Part shown: positions 19,262-27,413 of the stretch, one piece after another
Layout: each line of letters begins with the position of its first letter
Numbering within the stretch: position 1 is the first letter of the stretch
Assembly (NCBI GenBank): GCA_944391445.1
Contig: CALXTL010000002.1
Location: forward strand, 42,882-106,881
Reading direction: 5' to 3'
DNA: 64,000 nt
From: an uncultured Alphaproteobacteria bacterium
GTDB lineage: Bacteria > Pseudomonadota > Alphaproteobacteria > RF32 > CAG-239
Notes under the pieces: model-generated
Databases searched by the model: none
What the model was told of the DNA's origin: nothing
Seen by the model: the letters and a program-made list of their open reading frames with translations, nothing else
Position numbers and translations under genes: made by a program

Positions 19262-21316
19262 TTACAAATGCCCGGTTGTTAAAAGGTTGAAATATTTATA
19301 AACGGAACCGCCTTCAACATCCCAGCTAAAATCCTTATGCATGGCATTCTTCTGCATCTCACGGATCTTCTCCGGTTGCTGATAAAAAAGCATCAAAGCT
19401 TTTTCCAATGTTTCCGTATAAGCGTTTTCATTGTTCTTCAACCGCTGTGCGGCCAGATTCGTTCCATAAACCCGGCGTTTATTGCAGAAAAAGGCTTCCG
19501 TGCGAAAACCGTCCGCACCGTCTTCAATTGTATCCACCAGCCCGCCGGTTGACATGGCCACCGGCAGCGTTCCTTTGGCCATCGCTTCCATCTGTGTCAA
19601 ACCGCAGGGCTCAAAACGGCATGGCATCATATAAAAATCCGAAGCCAATTGCACCGCATAGGCAAACTCATCTTTATATCCTCGGAAAACAAAAAGACGC
19701 GCGGCAATTTTAGGGCTGATCTCCCGCACTTTGTCTTTTAAGCGGGTTAACAATTCAAAATAATTAACATCGCCCGCGCCACCCAAAACAAAGACCGGCG
19801 GTTCATCTTCTTTTTGAGCATATTTCTGAGCCAGATTAACAATTGCTTGCGCCGCAATGTCATAGCCTTTTTGCTCAACCAAACGGCTGGTCGCGCAAAC
19901 GACAGGCGTTTTGGCCGGATCCTTGACAGATTGAACAATACTTTCAAATTTATAAACATCAATCAGCGGAATAACCTTCCGACAATAATCTTCATCAGTG
20001 GCAATTTTGGAAATGAGTTTAATAAATTCCTTTTTGTTTTGCAGTTTCTTATCCAGCGTGTTTTCATCAAAAGTCGTAAAAGCCGTATCCCCGAAATAAG
20101 CATTAACCCGCTCAATTTTTGCCTTGTTGGGAGAAATCAAATTTTTATCATAGCCATTAACAATTCCGAAGAAATCCCGGTGGTCTTTGCGGATTTTCAA
20201 AATATCGCGAAAATCAAAACCGAAACCAAGCTCTTTGGAAACTTCTTCCATATAATTTTTGGAAACGGTCACCACTCTGTCTGCCAAATGGAAATTGCAT
20301 GACGCCTGATTATAACAATCATGCACAATCAGCGTGTTGGTTGCGCGCGGATTACTGTTTTTGATAGCCTTGGCATTTTTAAAAACCAACGACGTTGTTT
20401 CTTCATACAAAGAGTTAAGGATTCGCGATGTATTATCATAGTCCCAGCCTTGATAGCCAAGATGATGCGCAATATGAATCACCGGCAATGTTTTTATTTC
20501 TTCTGCCAGCGCGGGATCCATCGTTTTATTCTCCACCCGGGCCACACTGTAATATTTGAGCAGTCCGGACAAAGCGCCGCTGTGCCAATCATTGGCGATC
20601 AACAGATTTGGTTTGCTGATCTCCTTAATCCCGTCCTTATACAATGCCCTGATCAGCTCATAAACCGCCTTGGAAAAGAATGCAAAACGCTCAACTTCAT
20701 TGACGCCGCTTTTGTTCAAAACATAGCAGCCGTCCTGAGCTGAAGGATTATCCTTATGCGGATCAATACTAAAAAAGCGATCGTTGGACAGGAAAATATA
20801 ATCGCAGGATTCATAACGCGCCAGATAAACATCCGTCTTATATTTATGCAGCGCAAACTTATCGCCGAAAAAGCGCACGTCAAGCGTTTTAACCTTTTTG
20901 ACCGGTACGCTGACATGTTCGGCTCCCTCATAAACATTACCGTTAAGTGTAGCTTTTTTTTTGCCGGTATCACCCAAATACATCGGGGTAACGATTGTAA
21001 GTTTATGCTTTTCAACGCCGAAAGTCCGATTAAAAGCCTCCGGCAGCTCGGAAGCAATCATCCCGAGCCCGCCCCATTTCATAAAAGTAGCCGTCTCGGC
21101 GGAAATCATCCAGGCATCCACCCGGTCAATCTGTGGCCAGGAGGTTTTGCCCAAACATTGTTTGCGGGAAAGATTCTGTATCTCTAAAAGATGAGGATTC
21201 GTAGTAACCGTATAATTTACGGAAAAACGTTTTTTATTAAAATTTTTTTCTAACAACAACGATGGTTTATCAATCTCGGCTGCCGCCATGTCTGCTTTCA
21301 TATCCAGTCTTTCCAT
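19262..21316 (-). CDS. Glycogen/starch synthase-like glycosyltransferase (GT5)
   Basis: The 684-residue protein matches family GT5, which extends alpha-1,4-glucan chains from ADP- or UDP-glucose. The N-terminal catalytic domain has KWGGLGMIASELPEAF (near residue 80), matching the donor loop KxGGL. The C-terminal domain has TSRLVEQKGYDI and FEPCGLTQMEAMAKGTLPV, the strongest GT5 signature, followed by STGGLVDTI. It is longer than typical bacterial GlgA (about 480 residues), with extra sequence at the N-terminus and between domains. No glgB, glgC or glgP neighbours are present, so the biological product is inferred. ATG at 21316 lacks a clear ribosome site; the internal Met6 is an alternative. 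Confidence 0.8.
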   Translation of the reverse strand: MERLDMKADMAAAEIDKPSLLLEKNFNKKRFSVNYTVTTNPHLLEIQNLSRKQCLGKTSWPQIDRVDAWMISAETATFMKWGGLGMIASELPEAFNRTFGVEKHKLTIVTPMYLGDTGKKKATLNGNVYEGAEHVSVPVKKVKTLDVRFFGDKFALHKYKTDVYLARYESCDYIFLSNDRFFSIDPHKDNPSAQDGCYVLNKSGVNEVERFAFFSKAVYELIRALYKDGIKEISKPNLLIANDWHSGALSGLLKYYSVARVENKTMDPALAEEIKTLPVIHIAHHLGYQGWDYDNTSRILNSLYEETTSLVFKNAKAIKNSNPRATNTLIVHDCYNQASCNFHLADRVVTVSKNYMEEVSKELGFGFDFRDILKIRKDHRDFFGIVNGYDKNLISPNKAKIERVNAYFGDTAFTTFDENTLDKKLQNKKEFIKLISKIATDEDYCRKVIPLIDVYKFESIVQSVKDPAKTPVVCATSRLVEQKGYDIAAQAIVNLAQKYAQKEDEPPVFVLGGAGDVNYFELLTRLKDKVREISPKIAARLFVFRGYKDEFAYAVQLASDFYMMPCRFEPCGLTQMEAMAKGTLPVAMSTGGLVDTIEDGADGFRTEAFFCNKRRVYGTNLAAQRLKNNENAYTETLEKALMLFYQQPEKIREMQKNAMHKDFSWDVEGGSVYKYFNLLTTGHL

Positions 21317-21362
21317 AAGAATAATTCAATCGGAGCCAAGCTCAGACAGGCTCCTCGCAACA

Positions 21363-21408
21363 ATAAAAACCTATCCCTCTTGACTTGTCAAGCTTTAGTC
21401 ACTACATT
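21363..21408. promoter_or_regulatory. Divergent promoters sharing a palindromic -35 region (grpE / GT5 gene)
   Basis: The inverted repeat CTTGAC-TT-GTCAAG at 21379-21392 supplies a -35 box to each strand. Rightwards, TTGACT (21380-21385) is followed after 17 bases by TACATT (21403-21408), ahead of grpE. Leftwards, TTGACA (21391-21386) is followed after 17 bases by TTTTAT (21368-21363), ahead of the GT5 gene. Binding by one polymerase should exclude the other. No CIRCE-type repeat is visible, and the spacing does not fit an alphaproteobacterial sigma-32 promoter. Confidence 0.5.
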
Positions 21409-21453
21409 CCTCTTATATATACACCGGAAGACGAATATTTAAAGAGAAAAAAC

Positions 21454-22041
21454 ATGAAAAAGAACAAGAAAACTGCCACTGACATGCCCCTGCACACCCC
21501 GGAGGAAAATATTGAACTTTCCGCCGAAGAAACCGCTCAGGATTCTCCTGCGGAAACACCTGAGGAAGAAGCCTCTCCCGAAATCAACATTGAAGAATTG
21601 CAGGCGGAAAATCATAAACTCCGCGAAGACTATCTGCGTGCCTTTGCCGAAGCCGAAAACACCAAAAAGCGCTGTGCTCAGGAAATTGAAAAAAACAACA
21701 AATATGCGATTTCTTCTTTTGCCAAAGGTCTGCTGAGCGTGGCCGACAATCTGCAGCGCGCGCTGGACGCCTCACAAAACACGGATTCTTCAGCTTCCTG
21801 CGATGCATTGCGCCAAGGTGTCGAGCTGACACAAAATGAGCTGTACAAAGTTTTTGATAAATTCGGCATTCGCAAAATGGAAACTCTGGGTCGGCATTTT
21901 GATCCGAATTTTCATCAGGTTATTCAGGAAGTTTCTGACGCCGAAAAAGAGGCTGGCACAATCATCGCCGAGCTCCAAACCGGCTACATGATCAACGACC
22001 GCATCCTGCGCGAAGCCATGGTCGTCGTCAGTAAAAAATAA
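21454..22041 (+). CDS. grpE: Nucleotide exchange factor GrpE
   Basis: GrpE releases ADP from the DnaK chaperone. The frame is open from a TTG at 21385, but ATG at 21454 after AAAGAG gives a sensible 195-residue protein. It has an acidic, disordered N-terminus (about residues 10-50), the long dimerisation helix (NHKLREDYLRAFAEAENTKKR), then the beta domain with the family signature including LGRHFDPNFHQVIQEV and the end TGYMINDRILREAMVVVSK. Promoter and terminator on both sides suggest a single-gene transcript. dnaK and dnaJ are not in the window. Confidence 0.94.
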   Translation: MKKNKKTATDMPLHTPEENIELSAEETAQDSPAETPEEEASPEINIEELQAENHKLREDYLRAFAEAENTKKRCAQEIEKNNKYAISSFAKGLLSVADNLQRALDASQNTDSSASCDALRQGVELTQNELYKVFDKFGIRKMETLGRHFDPNFHQVIQEVSDAEKEAGTIIAELQTGYMINDRILREAMVVVSKK

Positions 22042-22066
22042 GCCGATACTTTTCGCATAACATTCC

Positions 22067-22098
22067 AAAAAAAAGCAGGCTATTCAGCCTGCTTTTTT
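22067..22098. terminator. Bidirectional intrinsic terminator between grpE and hydA
   Basis: The stem GCAGGCT/AGCCTGC with a 4-base loop is flanked by an A-run on the left and six Ts on the right. It therefore works as an intrinsic terminator for grpE (rightward) and for the hydrogenase operon (leftward), whose last gene ends at 22124. Confidence 0.88.
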
Positions 22099-22123
22099 AC
22101 AAGAATCACCGTTTCGAAGAAGC

Positions 22124-23896
22124 TTATTTCTTCTTATAAGGCGCACGCGCCGTATAATGCGTATGCAACAAATGATGCGCTTTTTCGCCGCCGGCCGCGC
22201 CGAGATATTCTTTATACAAGGTTTTAACGGATTCATTATGATGCGACAACCGATTCTTGGCATGCAGATCTTCATCCATCAAACCTTGGGCACGCTTCCT
22301 GCGAATTTCGTCGGTAATGCCGCGCGGCTTAGGCTGACCGGGTAACATAACGCGCGGTTGCCCGCCACCGGAAATACAACCGCCGCGACAGGCCATCACC
22401 TCCACAAAATGATACGGAATTTCTTCACCGCTGGCTTTGGCTTCGCGAATACGGTTCAAGACAGTTTCAATATTGCCGCAGCCATGTGCCACCGCAATCC
22501 TGACCTTTGTTCCTTTAATATCAATCTCGGCCTCTTTGACACCCTCAAGGCCTTCTATCTCCTTAAAATTAATATCGCCGAGTTCTTCGCCGGTAATGTA
22601 AAAATAAGCCGTCCGCAGCGCAGCCGTCATCACCCCGCCGGTAACGCCGAAAATAGTGCCGGCGCCGGAATATTCGCCCAGCGGGCTGTCAGCTTCTTCT
22701 TCGGGCAGATTTCTGAAGTCAATCCCCGCCTGTTTAATCATGCGGCAGATTTCTCGCGTCGTCAGCGAAACATCGACATCCTGATATCCGGAGCTGCTCA
22801 TATCCTTACTGCGCTTGATCTCCCACTTTTTGGCCGTACAGGGCATAATTGAAACAACGCGAATTTTTGCCGGATTAATCGCCATTTTCTCTGCATAATA
22901 AGTTTTTGCCAAAGCGCCGACCATGGATTGCGGCGACTTACAGGTTGAAAAATGTTCAATCATGTCATGGTGTGTTTTTTCAAGCATATCGACCCAGGCC
23001 GGACAACAAGACGTAAACATCGGCAGACTTTCCGGATGTTTGGTAAATTTTTCGACAAACTCCGTCGCCTCTTCAATAATTGTCAAGTCTGCACCGAAAT
23101 TTGTATCAAAAATCCGGTTAAACCCGAGCCGGCGCAATGCAGCATAAGTTTTGCCGGTCAGATTCTCACCGAAATCATAACCAAATTCTTCGCCAATAGC
23201 CACCCGGACGGCCGGCGCAATCTGCACGATTGTATACACCTCCGGATCTTGCAACATATCCCAAACCTTTTGCGTCTCGTCGAACTCGACAATCGCACCG
23301 GTCGGACAATGCGCCGAACACTGACCACATTTAATACACGGACTGTCGGCCAGCGGAATACCGCCGGCTGCCGTCACCCGGGTAGCCAATCCACGGTTCA
23401 GATAGCTTAATGCCCAGACATTCTGCTGATTCTGGCAGACTTCGACACAGCGGCCGCAGACAATACATTTGGAAGGATCCAGCACCAGTGCTTCGGTTGA
23501 AGTATCTTTGTCATATTTTTTATTCAGGCTTGGCAAATGCGACGAGGAAATACCGAATGTATTGGCCATATCCTGCAACTCACAATGACCGGAGCGGATA
23601 CAACTCAGACATTCGTTAGGATGGTTGCTCAAAATCAGCTCCAGCACCGTGCGTCTGACGCCGACAATTTCAGCATCGCCGGTAATCACCTCCATGCCTT
23701 CCGCCACAGGCGTACAGCAGGAACGCAGGATTCGCCCGTTAACCTTAACAATACACATACCGCAGCCGGCTGTTGGGTCAACGTCCGGATGTTTGCACAG
23801 CGTCGGAATATCAATATGCGCCTGCCGGGCAGCCTCCAGAATACTTGTTCCCTCGGGCACATCCACTTCAAAATTGTCAATCTTCAGCTTAACCAT
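22124..23896 (-). CDS. hydA: NADH-dependent [FeFe]-hydrogenase, catalytic subunit
   Basis: This 590-residue subunit reduces protons to H2. In order: a [2Fe-2S] domain (Cys34, 45, 48 and 60/61), a His-Cys3 [4Fe-4S] segment (HPNECLSC..GHC), two ferredoxin [4Fe-4S] motifs (CIVCGRCVEVC and CIKCGQCSAHCP), and the H-cluster domain. The three H-cluster motifs are TSCCPAW (near 294), MPCTAKKWE (near 349) and MACRGGC (near 499). The third has Arg where MACPGGC is common. There is no extra C-terminal [2Fe-2S] domain like that of Thermotoga HydA. Last gene of the hydC-hydB-hydA operon. Maturases HydE, HydF and HydG are not in the window. Confidence 0.93.
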   Translation of the reverse strand: MVKLKIDNFEVDVPEGTSILEAARQAHIDIPTLCKHPDVDPTAGCGMCIVKVNGRILRSCCTPVAEGMEVITGDAEIVGVRRTVLELILSNHPNECLSCIRSGHCELQDMANTFGISSSHLPSLNKKYDKDTSTEALVLDPSKCIVCGRCVEVCQNQQNVWALSYLNRGLATRVTAAGGIPLADSPCIKCGQCSAHCPTGAIVEFDETQKVWDMLQDPEVYTIVQIAPAVRVAIGEEFGYDFGENLTGKTYAALRRLGFNRIFDTNFGADLTIIEEATEFVEKFTKHPESLPMFTSCCPAWVDMLEKTHHDMIEHFSTCKSPQSMVGALAKTYYAEKMAINPAKIRVVSIMPCTAKKWEIKRSKDMSSSGYQDVDVSLTTREICRMIKQAGIDFRNLPEEEADSPLGEYSGAGTIFGVTGGVMTAALRTAYFYITGEELGDINFKEIEGLEGVKEAEIDIKGTKVRIAVAHGCGNIETVLNRIREAKASGEEIPYHFVEVMACRGGCISGGGQPRVMLPGQPKPRGITDEIRRKRAQGLMDEDLHAKNRLSHHNESVKTLYKEYLGAAGGEKAHHLLHTHYTARAPYKKK

Positions 23897-23898
23897 GT

Positions 23899-25593
23899 TT
23901 ATTTCTCCTCTTTTGAAGCGGGTTTGTTGTCCGTCAGCTTATCAAGATATTCCTGCTCAAAAAACTTCAGCGTTGACAAAACCGGATTCGGCGCCGTCTG
24001 TCCCAAGCCGCACAACGACGCTTTCTGCATGGCGGTTGCCACACGTTTCAGATCAGCCAGATCCTGACGGGTTCCTTTGCCTTTGTTAATTTTCTCAAGC
24101 AGCAAAAGCATTTGTTTGCCGCCGATACGGCACGGAGCGCATTTACCACAGGACTCATCAACCGTAAAATCAAGGTAGAAGTTAGCCAGACCGGCCATAT
24201 CCTGCGTATCATCAATTACGATCATACCGCCCGACCCCATAATTGAGCCGATTTTTTTGAGTTCTTCATAACAAACCGGCAAATCCATTTTGTCCGCGGG
24301 AATAACGCCGCCGGAAGGCCCGCCGGTCTGAACGGCTTTCAGTTTTTTGCCGTTTGGCACGCCGCCGCCAATCTCATTGACAATCTCATTGATGGTTGTC
24401 CCCATCGGCACTTCAATCAAGCCGGAATGTTCCACCTGACCGGTCAAAGCAAAAACTTTTGTCCCTTTTGAGGTTTCCGTCCCGAAAGAAGAAAACCAGT
24501 CTGCGCCTTTGAGAATAATTTTCGGAATATTGCCGAGTGTCTCCACATTGTTAACACAGGACGGCTTATTCCACAAACCTTTGTTGGTCGGGTATGGCGG
24601 CCGCGGACGCGGTGTGCCGCGAGCCCCTTCGATTGAATGGATCAAAGCTGTTTCTTCGCCGCAGACAAAAGCGCCGGCGCCCAAACGAATATCAACATTA
24701 AAGCAAAAATCTGTGCCCATGATATTATTCCCGAGCAAACGATTCTTTTTACAGGCTTTGATCGCTTTTTCCAAACGCTCCACCGCCAGCGGATATTCGG
24801 CCCGAACATAAAACCAGCCGGCCGTTGCACCGATGGCATACGCGGCAATCATCATGCCCTCAATCACCGAATGCGGGTCGCCCTCCAAAATACTGCGATC
24901 CATATAAGCCCCCGGGTCGCCTTCATCACCGTTGCAAATGATAAATTTTTCATCAACGGTAGGCACTTTGGCGGCCAGTTCCCATTTCATCCCGGTGGAA
25001 AAACCGCCGCCGCCGCGGCCGCGCAGACCTGACTTCTTAATTTCGGCCACCACTTCTTCCGGCTTCATGGTCTTAAGAACTTTCTCCAAAGCCAGATATC
25101 CGCCATGCGTCATATATTCGGCAATATCTTCGGGATCCATATGCCCGGCATCTTTCAAAACAACTTTCTGCTGCTTGGTAAAAAACGGCAGCTCCAGCGA
25201 CAAAACATGCTCTTGTAAAAACGCCGGCACCTCAAACGTTTCGCCTTCCGACAACGCCAAGGCCGGCACCACATGCTCCGTTACAATCAGACGCGCCACC
25301 AACGGCTCGATTCGCTTATACAAAACGTCTTTTTGTCCTTTAATTTCCACTCTGACCAAAGGCCCCTGAGCGCAAAGTCCCATACATCCGGTAGAAACAA
25401 CCCGAACCTTATCTTCAAGTCCATGATCAGCGACAGCGGCTTTAATCAGATCAATAATCTCTTCACTTCCGGAAGATTTACAACCGGTTGAATGGCAACA
25501 ATAGATATTGCACGCAAACCGCTCTATCTCGCTGAGTTTGTTTTTGGCAATCTCATGAATGTCAAATCTTTTTTCCAAATCCGTTTCGGCCAT
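23899..25593 (-). CDS. hydB: [FeFe]-hydrogenase NADH-oxidising subunit (NuoF-like)
   Basis: This 564-residue subunit oxidises NADH through FMN and passes electrons to HydA. A thioredoxin-like [2Fe-2S] domain (Cys pairs in CNIYCCHSTGC and STGCMGLC, residues 28-90) precedes a NuoF core. The core has GLRGRGGGGFSTGMKW for NADH, CNGDEGDPGAYMDR for FMN and GAFVCGEETALIHSIEG. A [4Fe-4S] site, ESCGKCAPCR plus SLCGLG, lies near the C-terminus. The protein ends soon after, without the 2[4Fe-4S] ferredoxin domain that Thermotoga HydB carries. Two bases separate it from hydA, and it overlaps hydC by one base. Confidence 0.93.
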   Translation of the reverse strand: MAETDLEKRFDIHEIAKNKLSEIERFACNIYCCHSTGCKSSGSEEIIDLIKAAVADHGLEDKVRVVSTGCMGLCAQGPLVRVEIKGQKDVLYKRIEPLVARLIVTEHVVPALALSEGETFEVPAFLQEHVLSLELPFFTKQQKVVLKDAGHMDPEDIAEYMTHGGYLALEKVLKTMKPEEVVAEIKKSGLRGRGGGGFSTGMKWELAAKVPTVDEKFIICNGDEGDPGAYMDRSILEGDPHSVIEGMMIAAYAIGATAGWFYVRAEYPLAVERLEKAIKACKKNRLLGNNIMGTDFCFNVDIRLGAGAFVCGEETALIHSIEGARGTPRPRPPYPTNKGLWNKPSCVNNVETLGNIPKIILKGADWFSSFGTETSKGTKVFALTGQVEHSGLIEVPMGTTINEIVNEIGGGVPNGKKLKAVQTGGPSGGVIPADKMDLPVCYEELKKIGSIMGSGGMIVIDDTQDMAGLANFYLDFTVDESCGKCAPCRIGGKQMLLLLEKINKGKGTRQDLADLKRVATAMQKASLCGLGQTAPNPVLSTLKFFEQEYLDKLTDNKPASKEEK

Positions 25594-26078
25594 CAGTTCT
25601 GCTCCCCGTCTTCACTAAGTTTTTTACGCCATTCATCCAGGATTCCATGCACATCAGCCGGTGTCAGACGGCCATAAGTTTTGCCATTGACCACACAGAC
25701 CGGAGCCAACCCGCAACATCCGACGCAGCGGACACTCTGCAAATGAAACATTTTATCAGGCGTGCTTTCGCCTTCGCCGATTCCAAGTTCTTTTTTAAAC
25801 TCTTCAAGAACCTTGTCATTTCCTTTCAAATAACAGGCCGTACCCGTACAAACCGAGATAACCGCTTTGCCAGGAGCATCAAGCTTGAAGAAGTTATAAA
25901 AAGTCAAAACCTCATAGATTCTGGCCAGCGGAATACCCATGCCTTCGGCTAAATCCATAGCATCTTCCCACGGCACAAAACCTTTAACGCCTTGAATTTC
26001 ATGCAGAGCCATAATCAGAGAACCGCGCTTTTTGCGCCATTTGGCAGCAACCTGAGCGCCCAGAGAATTTCCGTCCAT
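25593..26078 (-). CDS. hydC: [FeFe]-hydrogenase NuoE-like [2Fe-2S] subunit
   Basis: A 161-residue NuoE/HydC-type subunit with a helical N-terminus and a thioredoxin-like [2Fe-2S] domain. Its four cluster cysteines are in CTGTACYLKG and VRCVGCCGLAP. It is thought to support NADH oxidation by HydB. ATG at 26078, six bases after GGAG, is preferred to the TTG immediately upstream. First gene of hydC-hydB-hydA. The AT-rich spacer of about 200 bases between it and the divergent LPS-export operon should hold its promoter, but I could not fix clear boxes. Confidence 0.93.
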   Translation of the reverse strand: MDGNSLGAQVAAKWRKKRGSLIMALHEIQGVKGFVPWEDAMDLAEGMGIPLARIYEVLTFYNFFKLDAPGKAVISVCTGTACYLKGNDKVLEEFKKELGIGEGESTPDKMFHLQSVRCVGCCGLAPVCVVNGKTYGRLTPADVHGILDEWRKKLSEDGEQN

Positions 26079-26288
26079 CAATTTCTCCTATCTTGTTGCT
26101 TTTATAGGGGTCATCATATCGGCAAAACAAATTCCGTTCAAGCGGATTCGCTTTTCTCCACCCGATTTATTTAAATTTGGCTGAAATTTATAAAAAAAGA
26201 CCTAATATTATTCGAATTTTTAGAGATTTTTTGTAATATTCTGAAAAAAGATGTTTCTAAATCATATAAAATGTTTATAATCGTCGGC

Positions 26289-27413
26289 ATGAAAAAACTA
26301 AACCTGTACATTGCTCGGCAGATTGTCATCGGTTTTCTGCTGGTTGCGTTTTGCCTGATGTCCATCATCTGGCTGACACAGTCATTGCGCTTTATCGAGC
26401 TGATCACCAACAAAGGTATCTCGCTGGCGGTGTTTGTCAAAATGACATCGCTGCTGATGCCCCGTATTTTTACAATTTTGGCGCCGATATCCCTGTTTGC
26501 TGCGGTTTTGTTTGTATACAACCGCATGTTATCCGACCGCGAACTTTCCGTCATGAAGGCAGCCGGCATCAGCCCGTGGGAAAATGCCAAACCGGCCCTG
26601 CTCATCGGTTTGATTATGGCAATATTCAATGTTTATGTCATGAATATTGGCATCCCCGCGGCTGAAAATGCGTTTAAGGATCTGCAATGGCAGGTCAAAA
26701 ACGATGTTTCGCAATTGATGTTCCGAGAAGGTGAATTTACGTCTTTGCAAGATAATCTGACATTGTTTGTCACGTCGCACGAGCCGGACGGATCGGTCGG
26801 CGGCATTTTGATTAATGATGACCGCAATCCCAAAACCCGATCCACGGTCACCGCAGAGTTTGGACGCATTGTTCACACCCCCAAAGGGCCGCGCATTATT
26901 CTTGTCCACGGCACCCGCCAGGAGCTTAACCGCAAGAGCGGCCAGTTCAGCTCTGTAAGTTTCGAGCGCTATTCGGTAGACTTTGGCGCCAAAGAAAGCA
27001 AAGCGCGCAAAGCTGCCGGCGTACGCGAGAAAACATTGCGTGAGCTTTGGGGCGCGCTTGATAACAAATCTCTGGACCCTGAAGACGCGCGCCGCTGGTT
27101 TGTCGAAGGCAACAAACGCTTCACCACGCCGTTGCTCAATCTTGTTTATTCTCTGATTGCCTGCACCGGTTTGCTGGTGGGCAACTTCAACCGGCGCGGT
27201 CAGATCAAGCTGATTTCCTATTCGGTGGGCGGCATGGTGCTGATTCAAGCGTTTGATCTGGCTTTGGGTAATCTTGCAGCCAAAAATTTGTGGTGGCTGG
27301 TCGCCATGTATCTTAATCTGATTCTGCCGACTGTCGTTTGCCTGGGATTGTTGTTTTTCTACACCCCGCACTTATTCCGCAAACGCCGCCGAACCAATAC
27401 CGGGGAGCCATAA
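26289..27413 (+). CDS. lptF: LPS-export ABC permease, LptF/LptG family
   Basis: LptF/G permeases work with the LptB ATPase to lift lipopolysaccharide from the inner membrane. The 374-residue protein starts MKKLNLYIARQIVIGFLLV, a typical family start; an ATG at 26271 would add six residues. It has three N-terminal helices, a periplasmic jellyroll (about 135-265) and three C-terminal helices. Normally lptF and lptG occur side by side. Here only one lies before lptD, so its assignment to F rather than G is tentative. Its stop overlaps the lptD start by one base (TAATG). Confidence 0.87.
   Translation: MKKLNLYIARQIVIGFLLVAFCLMSIIWLTQSLRFIELITNKGISLAVFVKMTSLLMPRIFTILAPISLFAAVLFVYNRMLSDRELSVMKAAGISPWENAKPALLIGLIMAIFNVYVMNIGIPAAENAFKDLQWQVKNDVSQLMFREGEFTSLQDNLTLFVTSHEPDGSVGGILINDDRNPKTRSTVTAEFGRIVHTPKGPRIILVHGTRQELNRKSGQFSSVSFERYSVDFGAKESKARKAAGVREKTLRELWGALDNKSLDPEDARRWFVEGNKRFTTPLLNLVYSLIACTGLLVGNFNRRGQIKLISYSVGGMVLIQAFDLALGNLAAKNLWWLVAMYLNLILPTVVCLGLLFFYTPHLFRKRRRTNTGEP

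Noticed and set aside
21363..21453. CIRCE element or sigma-32 promoter upstream of grpE
   Set aside because: No TTAGCACTC-N9-GAGTGCTAA repeat; the CTTG to CTTATAT spacing (24 bases) is too long for the heat-shock sigma factor.
26529..27371. 280-codon minus-strand frame opposite the LptF/G gene
   Set aside because: Antisense to a conserved gene and without motifs or a ribosome site.
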